Part shown: one piece after another, positions 42,468 through 49,910 of the stretch
Layout: each line of letters starts with the position of its first letter
Position numbering within the stretch: position 1 is the stretch's first letter
Origin: Candidatus Pantoea gossypiicola
GTDB lineage: Bacteria > Pseudomonadota > Gammaproteobacteria > Enterobacterales > Enterobacteriaceae
NCBI RefSeq assembly: GCF_008632075.1
Contig: NZ_VWVM01000001.1
Coordinates: 310,001-374,000 of the forward strand
DNA: 64,000 nt
Direction of reading: 5' to 3'
The notes under the pieces: model-generated
What the model saw: only the letters and a program-made list of their open reading frames with translations
Told to the model about the DNA's origin: nothing
The model's database searches: none
Made by a program: the position numbers and the translations under genes

Positions 42468-42749
42468 CTAAACTGTCTTCGGTGGATTAACCGTGTATCC
42501 CCGCACTGACGGCGAATACCGGGTACAAAACTCGCGCAGACGCTTATTGGCGGCTTTCCTTCCCGCGTTTTCCTGCCTGAATGAAACAGGCTCGGCGTCA
42601 AATGCCGCTTGGTAGACTCTGGCGTACTCTCCTGCGATCCTTTCCCGAATGTGCGGGGGTAGTGTTGAAAGCTGCGCATCAATCCATGACCGGTCATCAC
42701 GCACGTATGCAGCAGGCATGGCTGATCCAGCTAATTCATCCGGGTGCAT
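42468..42749 (-). CDS. Phage replication-region protein, unknown
   Basis: 93 residues (DDRSWIDAQLSTLPPHIRERIAGEYARVYQAAFDAEP), strongly helical, GGGGGAG upstream. Similar short proteins lie just after cII and before replication genes in lambdoid prophages. Function unknown. Confidence 0.65.
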   Translation of the reverse strand: MHPDELAGSAMPAAYVRDDRSWIDAQLSTLPPHIRERIAGEYARVYQAAFDAEPVSFRQENAGRKAANKRLREFCTRYSPSVRGYTVNPPKTV

Positions 42750-42781
42750 AAACTCCCCCGTTTGGCGCTATTGCAACGGGT

Positions 42782-43105
42782 TCAATCCCACCCCAAAGGA
42801 CCTGGCCTCATTCGCTCGGCTTTCAAACCGATATCTGCCAGTGTTTCAACAGATTCCAGATAAGTGCGGGATACGATCATTGCTTCCGGAGGTGCCAGCT
42901 GAATGCCGAGGAACGCCAACAGCTCAGCGATGTCTCGAAAATAGCCGTCGTTTTTCCACCTGCTGACTGCAGATTCACTGACGCCTCGATGTTCGGCAAC
43001 GGCCTTCTGCCCTACTGAAGCAAGCCGGTTGAGCAAAATCCCCTCCATCTCAACCGGGTTGAAAATCGGAGGATCTAACTTTCGTGCGATTGCGTTGTTT
43101 TTCAT
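42782..43105 (-). CDS. CII-like activator
   Basis: 107 residues: ILLNRLASVGQKAVAEHRGVSESAVSRWKNDGYFRDIAELLAFLGI follows lambda CII through its HTH (EHRGVSESAVSRWK). CII activates the establishment promoters of cI and int. It lies downstream of cro in the rightward-lytic operon (minus strand here). Confidence 0.85.
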   Translation of the reverse strand: MKNNAIARKLDPPIFNPVEMEGILLNRLASVGQKAVAEHRGVSESAVSRWKNDGYFRDIAELLAFLGIQLAPPEAMIVSRTYLESVETLADIGLKAERMRPGPLGWD

Positions 43106-43135
43106 CAATAATTAGCCTGTAATTTTGGTGAGTCC

Positions 43136-43369
43136 TTAAGCAGCACCATTCGTTTTGAGATAGCGATGGGGGTACAAAATTTGCATTTCTGTTATCTGAC
43201 CCTCGAAAAAAGTTGATAGTCGCTCAGCCACTTCCAGTGATGGGATTTGCATACCTCTCTCAATGCGACTGAGGTTTCCCACATCAAGATTGATTGCTGT
43301 TGCGACATGCTGAAGGGTTAACCCTCGATGTTTTCGTATGTCCCGTAATGGGGTTTGCACAATTTGCAT
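43136..43369 (-). CDS. Cro-like repressor
   Basis: 77 residues, a single HTH (HRGLTLQHVATAINLDVGNLSRIERG). It is divergent from cI and the first gene after pR, the Cro position. It binds the same operators as CI with different preference. Confidence 0.85.
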   Translation of the reverse strand: MQIVQTPLRDIRKHRGLTLQHVATAINLDVGNLSRIERGMQIPSLEVAERLSTFFEGQITEMQILYPHRYLKTNGAA

Positions 43370-43385
43370 TTAGCTGCCCTCTGAT

Positions 43386-43461
43386 TGCGTATTCCGCATA
43401 ATATTTCACTAAAGGAAATTGCGCAAGTTGATTTGTACATATCGCAAATCTGACTTGTAAT
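43386..43461. promoter_or_regulatory. Primary switch: pR, pRM and operators between cro and cI
   Basis: pR (minus strand): TTGCGC (43421-43426), 17 bp, TATTAT (43398-43403). pRM (plus): TGTAAT (43456-43461) lies 6 nt before the cI ATG, so the cI message would be leaderless, as from lambda pRM; the -35 (TTGTAC) is weak. Repeated half-sites TTGCG/CGCAA (ATTGCGTATTCCGCATA, TTGCGCAA, TCGCAAA) mark operators. Confidence 0.75.
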
Positions 43462-43467
43462 AACCGC

Positions 43468-44160
43468 ATGAATATTGGAAATAAGATAAGAGCGCTACGT
43501 ATCTCGCGTGGCCTGAAAATAAGTGACCTTGCTGTCGCCGTAGGGGTGGACAGCGCAAACATATCTCGACTGGAGACAGGGAAGCAGAAATCATTTACTG
43601 AACAATCACTTAATAAGATTGCAAAAGCTCTTTCTATTGACGTCAGTGAATTATTTACTGGCACTCCTGATGAAAATACTGTTTATAATAACAGTACTGA
43701 ACCATCTAGGAGGGAGGGAGCAATGATGTATCGTGTTGATGTCCTCGACGTCTCAGCAAGTGCGGGGCCGGGATCATTTAATGTCAGCGATGTTGTCGAT
43801 GTTATACATTCCATAGAGTACGACAATACTCACGCCAGTACGCTTTTTGGAGGTCGCCCAGCCTCTTCAGTAAGAATGATCAATGTTCGTGGGGATAGCA
43901 TGTCTGGCACTATCGAGCCCGGCGACTTAATCTTTGTAGACATATCCATCCATAACTTTGATGGGGATGGTATATATGTCTTTGGTTTTGATGAAAAAAT
44001 TCATGTCAAACGATTACAGATGGTTCCCGATAAGATTTTAGTACTTTCTGACAACGTTAATTACAAAGAATGGTGCATTGATAAAAGCAATGAATCTCGC
44101 TTTTACGTCTATGGCAAGGTAATGATCAGCCAATCACAAGCTTTCAAACGACACGGTTAA
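43468..44160 (+). CDS. cI: CI prophage repressor
   Basis: 230 residues. HTH at 10-40 (LRISRGLKISDLAVAVGVDSANISRLETG). S24 peptidase domain with cleavage site Ala99-Gly100 in SASAGPGS, Ser144 in RGDSMSG and Lys181 in IHVKRL, so it should be inactivated by RecA-stimulated self-cleavage. It represses pR and pL. Confidence 0.95.
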   Translation: MNIGNKIRALRISRGLKISDLAVAVGVDSANISRLETGKQKSFTEQSLNKIAKALSIDVSELFTGTPDENTVYNNSTEPSRREGAMMYRVDVLDVSASAGPGSFNVSDVVDVIHSIEYDNTHASTLFGGRPASSVRMINVRGDSMSGTIEPGDLIFVDISIHNFDGDGIYVFGFDEKIHVKRLQMVPDKILVLSDNVNYKEWCIDKSNESRFYVYGKVMISQSQAFKRHG

Positions 44161-44182
44161 CTCTCATCCTCTGCAGTAAATG

Positions 44183-44208
44183 AACCGCCATGCCTGGCGG
44201 TTTTTTTT
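44183..44208 (+). terminator. Terminator after cI
   Basis: AACCGCCA-TGCC-TGGCGGTT with the T run extending to eight T, 22 bp after the cI stop. Isolates cI transcription from the pL operon. Confidence 0.9.
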
Positions 44209-44224
44209 CGCCCGCCCTCACTAG

Positions 44225-44333
44225 TTGCAATTTACGCAAATATTTTGTTTGCGCATTTCGCATTTTAATTTTATATTCCTCACATCGACAACATAACCGT
44301 CATCGGCACGAACACCGCCGACGCTCTTTAACA
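44225..44333 (+). promoter_or_regulatory. Early promoter pL with operators and nut boxA
   Basis: TTGCGC (44249-44254), 17 bp, TATATT (44272-44277), matching the -35 of pR. Operator half-sites as at pR: TTGCAATTTACGCAAA, TTTGCGCATTTCGCAT. CGCTCTTTAACA (44322-44333) is a near-consensus boxA, so early transcription is antiterminated. The 270 bp to the next gene hold no strong coding frame; they contain a CGTCAC/GTGACG hairpin near 44487-44504. Confidence 0.75.
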
Positions 44334-44599
44334 TTATGGAACGCACTGCAGGCTTACCCCCGCGCCCTGGCTGAGTATCAGCGTCGGACATGGAAGGATG
44401 GCAGGCTCTTATTCTTCTGCGGGAGATCGAGAGTCAAGAGTTAACAAAGGGGTTGGCTGATAAGCAGTGGTTGAAGCGTCACGATGATGTGACGAGCAGC
44501 GTTTTTACACTGTCGCTTTCAGTAAGGCGGCAGCAATAAAACCACTCAGGGACCACGTTCGTGAAATGGTCACCTCCTTGAAAATAAGAAGGATATGCA

Positions 44600-44788
44600 A
44601 TGTTCGACTTAATTAAGCACTTGGTTAAAAAAAATATTCATCATGCTGTTTCAGATAATGGAAATATTACCGTCACTCACGATCTGGACCTGGAAGATGT
44701 TAGCGAGGTCGACGCTTTGCCGGACAATCTGAACGTGGGCGGCTGGCTCGACCTGCGCGGCACCAGGGTGAACGCTGGCCCGGCGTAA
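44600..44788 (+). CDS. Short leucine-rich-repeat-like protein, first gene of the early operon
   Basis: 62 residues, AAGGA 6 nt upstream. After a helical start (MFDLIKHLVKKNIHHAV) comes a repeat-like piece (LPDNLNVGGWLDLRGTRV) that elsewhere occurs many times in a row in LRR-type phage proteins; here there is one unit, so it may be a shortened relic. It occupies the position of N in lambda, but it is not basic enough to look like N. Confidence 0.5.
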   Translation: MFDLIKHLVKKNIHHAVSDNGNITVTHDLDLEDVSEVDALPDNLNVGGWLDLRGTRVNAGPA

Positions 44789-44817
44789 TGGGCAATCATC
44801 TTTGATTATGTAGGTTT

Positions 44818-44889
44818 GGCGGTTATCCGGTCTTCAATCTAATCCAATGGAGGAGCGGAGATAATGTTCTGACGGGTAACCGCCCTTTT
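44818..44889 (+). terminator. Possible early terminator / structured element (tL-like)
   Basis: GGCGGTTA (44818-44825) pairs with TAACCGCC (44877-44884) across a 50-nt loop and is followed by CTTTTT. With the boxA upstream this fits a terminator overcome by antitermination. The long loop makes efficiency uncertain. Confidence 0.4.
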
Positions 44890-44917
44890 TATTACGGGCA
44901 CAGCAGAAGGACATCAA

Positions 44918-45064
44918 ATGTTTCAACCAAATGCAGTACCAACTTTTATAGACCTGATGCGCGTCACTCGTGGTGTGCAGGCTGTCAGGAAACCCAAAAT
45001 CCTTTTGGTTTTGCGTAAGAGCTGGATTGGAAAGCTTCTGACGCAGAAAGGCAATCCACTCTGA
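44918..45064 (+). CDS. 48-residue basic phage protein
   Basis: MFQPNAVPTFIDLMRVTRGV followed by Lys/Arg-rich helices (VRKPKILLVLRKSWIGKLL). AAGGA upstream at good spacing. Its high positive charge would suit RNA binding, so it is a candidate for the missing N-type antiterminator, but a small membrane-active peptide is equally possible. Confidence 0.45.
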   Translation: MFQPNAVPTFIDLMRVTRGVQAVRKPKILLVLRKSWIGKLLTQKGNPL

Positions 45065-45079
45065 AAAAAAGGAAACTTT

Positions 45080-45445
45080 ATGTCTGAAAATAAATGTACA
45101 CCATTCAGCCAGCAACTGGCCTATATCAACCGTGGCACACTTGATAGTGAATTAACTGAAACTTTAGCTGAAGTGATCAAAGCTGTGCGTGAAACAGGTA
45201 AAAAAGGGGCGGTAACATTAACCCTTAACTGTTCAATGCTAAATACTCGTGACGAAAACACGATGAAATTAACGCCTAAGGTCACACGTTCTGTTCCGGA
45301 ACTGGACCGTGCAGACACTATCATGTTTTCAACCGCTGACGGCGACCTGCTTCGCGATGATCCAAGCCAGACGCAACTCGATTTGCGTGTAATTGATAAA
45401 CCAGAACAATCTGCAGCTCCTATCAAACTGCAATCCAACCAGTAA
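45080..45445 (+). CDS. Early phage protein (YfdP-like position)
   Basis: 121 residues (LDSELTETLAEVIKAVRETGKKGAVTLTLN ... DTIMFSTADGDLLRDDPSQTQLDLR). It lies just before the DUF2303 gene, as yfdP does before yfdQ in the E. coli CPS-53 prophage. GGAAA upstream. Function unknown. Confidence 0.7.
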   Translation: MSENKCTPFSQQLAYINRGTLDSELTETLAEVIKAVRETGKKGAVTLTLNCSMLNTRDENTMKLTPKVTRSVPELDRADTIMFSTADGDLLRDDPSQTQLDLRVIDKPEQSAAPIKLQSNQ

Positions 45446-45474
45446 ACTTTCCCATCAATTAAAAGGAATATTCA

Positions 45475-46284
45475 ATGAAAAATATTGAAGGCTCTGTTGT
45501 TTCAGAAATTCGTGACCTGGCGGCAATCAGCCTTGTACCAGCCACAGAAATTCCGGCGATTGCTTTACCAGATAATTATTCTCTGGAATCGCTGGAAAGC
45601 CATCAGCTCTCACCATCACGTATCCGTCAGCGCGTGCGCCTTATCTCTCCATCCTCACTGATTGCATATATCAGTAAATTTAAGGATGAGCGCTCAGTTG
45701 TTTTCGCTGACAAAGAGAATACAAAAATTGTAGCTGTACTTGATTATCACGAGTCAGCCGCTGCAGCTAACTGGGGCGAACATAAAGCTGTTTATGATTG
45801 CCCGTTCTCTGAGGATTGGAAAGAGTGGGCAAGCCGCGACAAAAAGGCAATGGGTCAGACCGACTTTGCAGAGTTTCTTGAAAACCATATCCAAAATATT
45901 GCACCCATCAGTGATGACTACAAAGGTCCGTCAGGCACTGACCTGCTGGAAATGGTTTTGGCATTCCAGGAAACGCGTAAAGCTGAGTTTAAGTCGGTTC
46001 GTCGTTTGCAGGATGGCACTTTCCAGATGTCTTACAGCGACGAAAAATCTGGCTCTGGTAACACCTCTATGCCGGAAAAAATCAGCCTAGCTATTTCCCC
46101 TTTTCATAATGGAGCTCCATATCAGGTTGATGCGCGAATTCGTTACCGTCTTCGCGAAGGTCAGCTGGTCCTCTGGTTTGAGCTAATTGAACCGGCAAAA
46201 ATAGTTGAACATGCCTTTCAGGAAATAGTGACCGATCTGGAAACACAGTTGACTGATGTTCCAGTATTTGAAGGTTCTGTCTGA
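45475..46284 (+). CDS. yfdQ: YfdQ-like DUF2303 protein
   Basis: 269 residues: LISPSSLIAYISKFKDERSVVFADKENTKIVAVLDYHE, FAEFLENHIQNI, TGDLLEMVLAFQ-type core and FHNGAPYQVDARIRYRLREGQLVLWFELIEP match DUF2303. Found in early operons of KplE1-like phages; function unknown. Confidence 0.85.
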   Translation: MKNIEGSVVSEIRDLAAISLVPATEIPAIALPDNYSLESLESHQLSPSRIRQRVRLISPSSLIAYISKFKDERSVVFADKENTKIVAVLDYHESAAAANWGEHKAVYDCPFSEDWKEWASRDKKAMGQTDFAEFLENHIQNIAPISDDYKGPSGTDLLEMVLAFQETRKAEFKSVRRLQDGTFQMSYSDEKSGSGNTSMPEKISLAISPFHNGAPYQVDARIRYRLREGQLVLWFELIEPAKIVEHAFQEIVTDLETQLTDVPVFEGSV

Positions 46285-46361
46285 TTAATGATCTAAGTGT
46301 TGTTTTATGCGCCACATAATGTGGCGCATAGCAAAGCATTTGTTCTTAATGGAGGTTTACG

Positions 46362-47669
46362 ATGGCAAGTTTAGGCCAGCTTTATAACAACAAAGATTCA
46401 GGACTCACTACAAAGAAAACGTTTATGGTTCCGTTGGCTGAAATATACGCCGAAGAAGGCTATAACGTTCGTGAGTTGAATATACCGCACGTTGAAGAAT
46501 TTCGGGACGCTTTTATTTCCGGTGAATATCTCCCGCCTTTAGCCGTAGAAGTAACTGAACGCGGTGTAAAAGTCATCGACGGCCACCACCGTTATTATGG
46601 TGCTCTAGCGGCTGTTGAGATGGGGCATGAAATTGTTCGCCTTGAGTGCAAAGATTTTGTAGGTACTGAAGCAGACAAGATTGCCTTCATGATCACCAGT
46701 TCCCAGGGCCTTGCATTAACACCGCTTGAACGCGGTATCGCTTATATGCGCCTGCAGAATCAAGGATTCAGTAATGCGGAGATTGCCAAAAAGGTTAAAC
46801 GATCAGAATCCGATGTGCTTCAACACATCCAGCTAAACGAGTGCTCTCCATATCTTAAAAGCCTGGTGCGTTCCGGTTCACTGAATTATGCACTGGCAAT
46901 TAATATCTCACGTGAACACGGCGTTTATGCTGACCGCGAAGCGGCGCGGTTAATGAAAAAGGCCGAAGACGCCGGTAAAACAAAAATCACAAAGAGCATC
47001 GCCAAGCCCCAGTTCAACGCAGCCAAAGCGCGGCGCGTTCTGGAGTTACTATGTGACGCAGAGTTCAGTAACACCAACGGTGAATGCCTGATCCTCACTG
47101 ATGGCACCTCAGAAGAGATTAATCGTATCCTTACTGAGTACCGTCAGGGCATACAGACTGATCCAGCACTCACCAGCGGCGAACAACAGCCTTGTCAGAC
47201 CACAGATGAATCATCTGAAGAGTGTTTACCAGTGCTTAAAATGGACCTCATCAATAAAAGCGTCCAGCTATGGGCGTGTGCTGCAGCCGCGTTCGGTGAC
47301 AAAGAAGAGTTCACTTTCTTTGAGTCAAAGTTTGCCCACTCTTGGTTAGCCGACTCTTTTGAACATCCGACAATTGTAGTTGTAATGCCGGAGATCATCC
47401 TTAAGGCCAAACATCTGATGGAGAAATATCTGGATTCTAAAGAGCTTAGATCATGGCTCGAAAGCAGTGTATGTGCCGCTGAGGAAATTGATCATGTTCA
47501 CGAACGTATGATTGATGTCGCCAATGAGGCTATGGGGGATGACAAAAGCCCCATAAAAAATATGGCTGACTTTATTTCATTAATGAAGGGTACGCCAACA
47601 GACACCTGGTTCAATATCAGAAAGCTCCGCGCTGCCGTTTTTGCTTCCATAGATACTGAGGTCAAATAA
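46362..47669 (+). CDS. ParB/Srx-fold domain phage protein
   Basis: 435 residues. N-terminal ParB-like domain (MVPLAEIYAEEGYNVRELN, PLAVEVTERGVKVIDGHHRYYGALAA) followed by an HTH like KorB/ParB (GFSNAEIAKKVKRSESDVLQHIQL). The C-terminal half is unrecognised. ParB/Srx domains can bind DNA, act as CTPases or as nucleases. It lies between yfdQ and yfdR, where E. coli CPS-53 has nothing of the kind. Confidence 0.75.
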   Translation: MASLGQLYNNKDSGLTTKKTFMVPLAEIYAEEGYNVRELNIPHVEEFRDAFISGEYLPPLAVEVTERGVKVIDGHHRYYGALAAVEMGHEIVRLECKDFVGTEADKIAFMITSSQGLALTPLERGIAYMRLQNQGFSNAEIAKKVKRSESDVLQHIQLNECSPYLKSLVRSGSLNYALAINISREHGVYADREAARLMKKAEDAGKTKITKSIAKPQFNAAKARRVLELLCDAEFSNTNGECLILTDGTSEEINRILTEYRQGIQTDPALTSGEQQPCQTTDESSEECLPVLKMDLINKSVQLWACAAAAFGDKEEFTFFESKFAHSWLADSFEHPTIVVVMPEIILKAKHLMEKYLDSKELRSWLESSVCAAEEIDHVHERMIDVANEAMGDDKSPIKNMADFISLMKGTPTDTWFNIRKLRAAVFASIDTEVK

Positions 47670-48194
47670 ATGAGCTGGATTACTACTCTCTCGGGGAAAC
47701 ATTTCAATTTCCACGACATTTCTCCCGATGCGATCTGCATTGAGGATATAGCCGGAGCACTGTCAAAAATTTGCCGTTTCACGGGCCATATTCCTGAGTT
47801 TTACAGCGTGGCGCAGCACTCAGTTCACGTAAGTTATCTGGTACCACCAGAGTTCGCACTGGAAGCGCTGCTACATGACGCTGCAGAGGCTTACTGCAAC
47901 GATCTGGCGGCACCACTTAAACAACTACTGCCCGATTATCAACGACAGATTGAAGAAGTGGAGGTTGTTATTGCCGCTAAATTCGGAGTCCCTTTTCCCA
48001 TGAGCTCAGCTGTTAAGCATGCAGATTTGGTCATGCTGGCTACAGAACGCCGGGACCTTGATTTAGATGACGGAACACCATGGCCGATACTGGAAGGTAT
48101 TGAGCCTGCTTATTTTATCCTGTCCCCTCTAAACCCTCGCCAATCATTTGTGCTTTTTCTTCAGCGCTTTGCCGATCTTAACAGGAGTAGATGA
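47670..48194 (+). CDS. yfdR: YfdR-like HD-domain hydrolase
   Basis: 174 residues: FTGHIPEFYSVAQHSVHVSYLVP, ALLHDAAEAYCNDLAAPLK with the HD pair, and KHADLVMLATERRDL. HD phosphohydrolases of this type act on nucleotides; E. coli YfdR is linked to deoxynucleotide turnover. Starts at the stop of the ParB-like gene. Confidence 0.85.
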   Translation: MSWITTLSGKHFNFHDISPDAICIEDIAGALSKICRFTGHIPEFYSVAQHSVHVSYLVPPEFALEALLHDAAEAYCNDLAAPLKQLLPDYQRQIEEVEVVIAAKFGVPFPMSSAVKHADLVMLATERRDLDLDDGTPWPILEGIEPAYFILSPLNPRQSFVLFLQRFADLNRSR

Positions 48195-48358
48195 TGGAAG
48201 AAATCCAGTATACCCGCTCCGGCGAAATCCGTTGTTGGTCATGCATGGAGTGGATGAGCAACAACGAGTTCTCCAACGCCGATGGATACTGTATCCACTG
48301 TGATGCAGAAATTGACGCCACCGACATGCCTTACACACGCGCAGTAGAACCATCATGA
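48194..48358 (+). CDS. 54-residue zinc-ribbon protein
   Basis: MEEIQYTRSGEIRCWSCMEWM ... GYCIHCDAEIDATD, with two CxxC pairs for one zinc. AGGAG 6 nt upstream and overlap with yfdR by one base. Not recognised further. Confidence 0.65.
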   Translation: MEEIQYTRSGEIRCWSCMEWMSNNEFSNADGYCIHCDAEIDATDMPYTRAVEPS

Positions 48359-48507
48359 ATAAGTCATTTGAGGCCTGGATGCGGCGTCGTTATGGGAACC
48401 GCTACGACCTCACCCGCGATATGCATGGTTATTACTGTCGAGAAATCGTGAAACGCATGTTTGAGGTGTGGTGTGAGTGTAAGGGGGAAACATCGTGCAA
48501 CCGCTGA
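48355..48507 (+). CDS. 50-residue phage protein
   Basis: MNKSFEAWMRRRYGNRYDLT followed by YYCREIVKRMFEVWCECKG. Overlaps the zinc-ribbon gene by 4 nt (ATGA) and the next gene by 13 nt, so it is embedded in a compact operon. Similar short proteins are common in lambdoid early operons; function unknown. Confidence 0.6.
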   Translation: MNKSFEAWMRRRYGNRYDLTRDMHGYYCREIVKRMFEVWCECKGETSCNR

Positions 48508-48857
48508 CAGATAAACAGCAGGCAACGCTGGAATTTATCCGGGCATACATCCATGAAAACGGTATGGCACCGACCAACAAAGAGATCACTGCCGGCATGG
48601 GATGGGCTTCAGCCAATAATGCACAGTCTCATTTGCAGGCACTGCAGCGCAAAGGCTGGCTCAAGATACGGCGTGGCGCAAGCCGGGGCATTGTAATCAC
48701 CGGCAGCGCCATCGTGGATATTCCCGACGTTAACAGCGGTGAATACTGGTTTGACGGGGTATTTCAGCATCTGCGTTACGAGCGGGATGTGTATAAGGTT
48801 ATCGAAGCGGCGGGACTGAAGGGGAGGAGCAAATCATGCTCACTGACGAATGCGTAA
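48495..48857 (+). CDS. LexA-type HTH protein
   Basis: 120 residues from GTG 48495 (GGGGGA upstream). MQPLTDKQQATLEFIRAYIHENGMAPTNKEITAGMGWASANNAQSHLQALQRKGWLKIRRGASRGI follows the LexA DNA-binding domain. It lacks the S24 peptidase part, so it cannot self-cleave. May compete at SOS boxes or regulate phage genes. Confidence 0.8.
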   Translation: MQPLTDKQQATLEFIRAYIHENGMAPTNKEITAGMGWASANNAQSHLQALQRKGWLKIRRGASRGIVITGSAIVDIPDVNSGEYWFDGVFQHLRYERDVYKVIEAAGLKGRSKSCSLTNA

Positions 48858-49048
48858 AAATGAAGACCACTATCTGCATTGACCAGATCAAGCTCGTTGC
48901 TGCGATTAGTTTTGAACTCTCACGCCAGTATCCCGGTGTGACTGTAGACGCTGATCAGTTCAACACCATCATTGCTGCGTCGAATAGCATTAAGTCTGCT
49001 TACGATGGTACAGAAGTTGAAGTCAACGAAGAGGATGGTGAGTTATGA
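48836..49048 (+). CDS. Small phage protein, unknown
   Basis: 70 residues (MKTTICIDQIKLVAAISFELSRQYPGVTVDADQF), acidic end. Overlaps both neighbours. Unknown. Confidence 0.6.
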   Translation: MLTDECVKMKTTICIDQIKLVAAISFELSRQYPGVTVDADQFNTIIAASNSIKSAYDGTEVEVNEEDGEL

Positions 49049-49122
49049 GCTGGTCTGAGGCTTTTTTCGGAGCGGTGTGTGTAATCTGCCTGGCACGTAT
49101 CTTCATCGCTCTTTTTAAATAA
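49045..49122 (+). CDS. 25-residue putative membrane peptide
   Basis: MSWSEAFFGAVCVICLARIF then IALFK. A single hydrophobic helix; the ATG lies in the stop of the previous gene (TTATGA), so it would be translated by coupling. Tentative. Confidence 0.4.
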   Translation: MSWSEAFFGAVCVICLARIFIALFK

Positions 49123-49147
49123 ATTTTATCGGGAGGTTTTGAATCCA

Positions 49148-49738
49148 ATGAACCATTTAATGATTGACCTCGAAACAATGGGAAATAAGCCTGCTGCGCC
49201 AATTGTCGCGATCGGCGCTGTATTCTTTGATCCACAAAGCGGCGAGCTGGGCGCAGAGTTCTATGTTGCCGTTAACCTCGCCAGCGCCATGGCTCAGGGT
49301 GCTGCCCCAGACGGTGACACAATACTGTGGTGGCTGAGGCAATCAGCAGAGGCTCGCGCCGCGATTTGTACCGACGATACCAGGCACATCGCCGAAGCTC
49401 TGTCCGAACTGAGTTCGTTCATCAGCCGTAACTCTGACAAGCCGCGTTACCTGAAAGTCTGGGGCAATGGTGCCAACTTTGACAACGTGATTATGCGTTC
49501 AGCCTACGAACGTTCCGGCCAAACCTGCCCATGGCAATTCTGGAACGACAGCGACGTGCGCACCATGGTGCTGCTCGGCAAACAGCTTGGTTTCGATCCT
49601 AAGCGCGATATGCCATTTGATGGTGTAACCCATAACGCACTTGCTGATGCAAGACATCAGGCTAAATACGTTTCTGCAATCTGGCAGCGACTGATTCCGG
49701 CTAAATTAATGGATGGAGTGACTTATGACCAAAAGTGA
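49148..49738 (+). CDS. DEDD 3'-5' exonuclease (Rv2179c / ExoVIII-like)
   Basis: 196 residues from ATG 49148, GGAGG upstream. MIDLETMGN carries the DxE pair, VWGNGANFDN the second Asp, and GVTHNALADARHQAKY the last His/Asp. The family acts on RNA or DNA 3' ends; in prophages it is commonly near the recombination genes. Confidence 0.85.
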   Translation: MNHLMIDLETMGNKPAAPIVAIGAVFFDPQSGELGAEFYVAVNLASAMAQGAAPDGDTILWWLRQSAEARAAICTDDTRHIAEALSELSSFISRNSDKPRYLKVWGNGANFDNVIMRSAYERSGQTCPWQFWNDSDVRTMVLLGKQLGFDPKRDMPFDGVTHNALADARHQAKYVSAIWQRLIPAKLMDGVTYDQK

Positions 49739-49910
49739 TTTTATGGAAGAGCAGGAAGTTTTTGACCTGCTCAAAAAGAAAAAAACGGCTGTCTGGCGTT
49801 TACGGAAAGAATGTGGTTTTCCTGATCCTGTTCTAACCTATCCGTCACGATACAGCCGAAAAGCAGTAATGAAATGGATAGACGAAGGCGGCGTCAACCG
49901 AGTTGTTTAA
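49725..49910 (+). CDS. Excisionase / AlpA-like recombination directionality factor
   Basis: 61 residues with a winged-helix like MEEQEVFDLLKKKKTAVWRLRKECGFPDP, SRYSRKAVMKWIDEG, typical of AlpA/Xis. Its 3' end overlaps the end of the integrase gene by 17 bp on the opposite strand, an arrangement also seen in the KplE1 torI/intS module. Confidence 0.8.
   Translation: MTKSDFMEEQEVFDLLKKKKTAVWRLRKECGFPDPVLTYPSRYSRKAVMKWIDEGGVNRVV

Noticed and set aside
44453..44475. Possible third copy of the structured leader (TTGGCTGATAAGC)
   Set aside because: It shares only GGCTGATA; the TTTGGGG hairpin and the TCAGCC element are missing.
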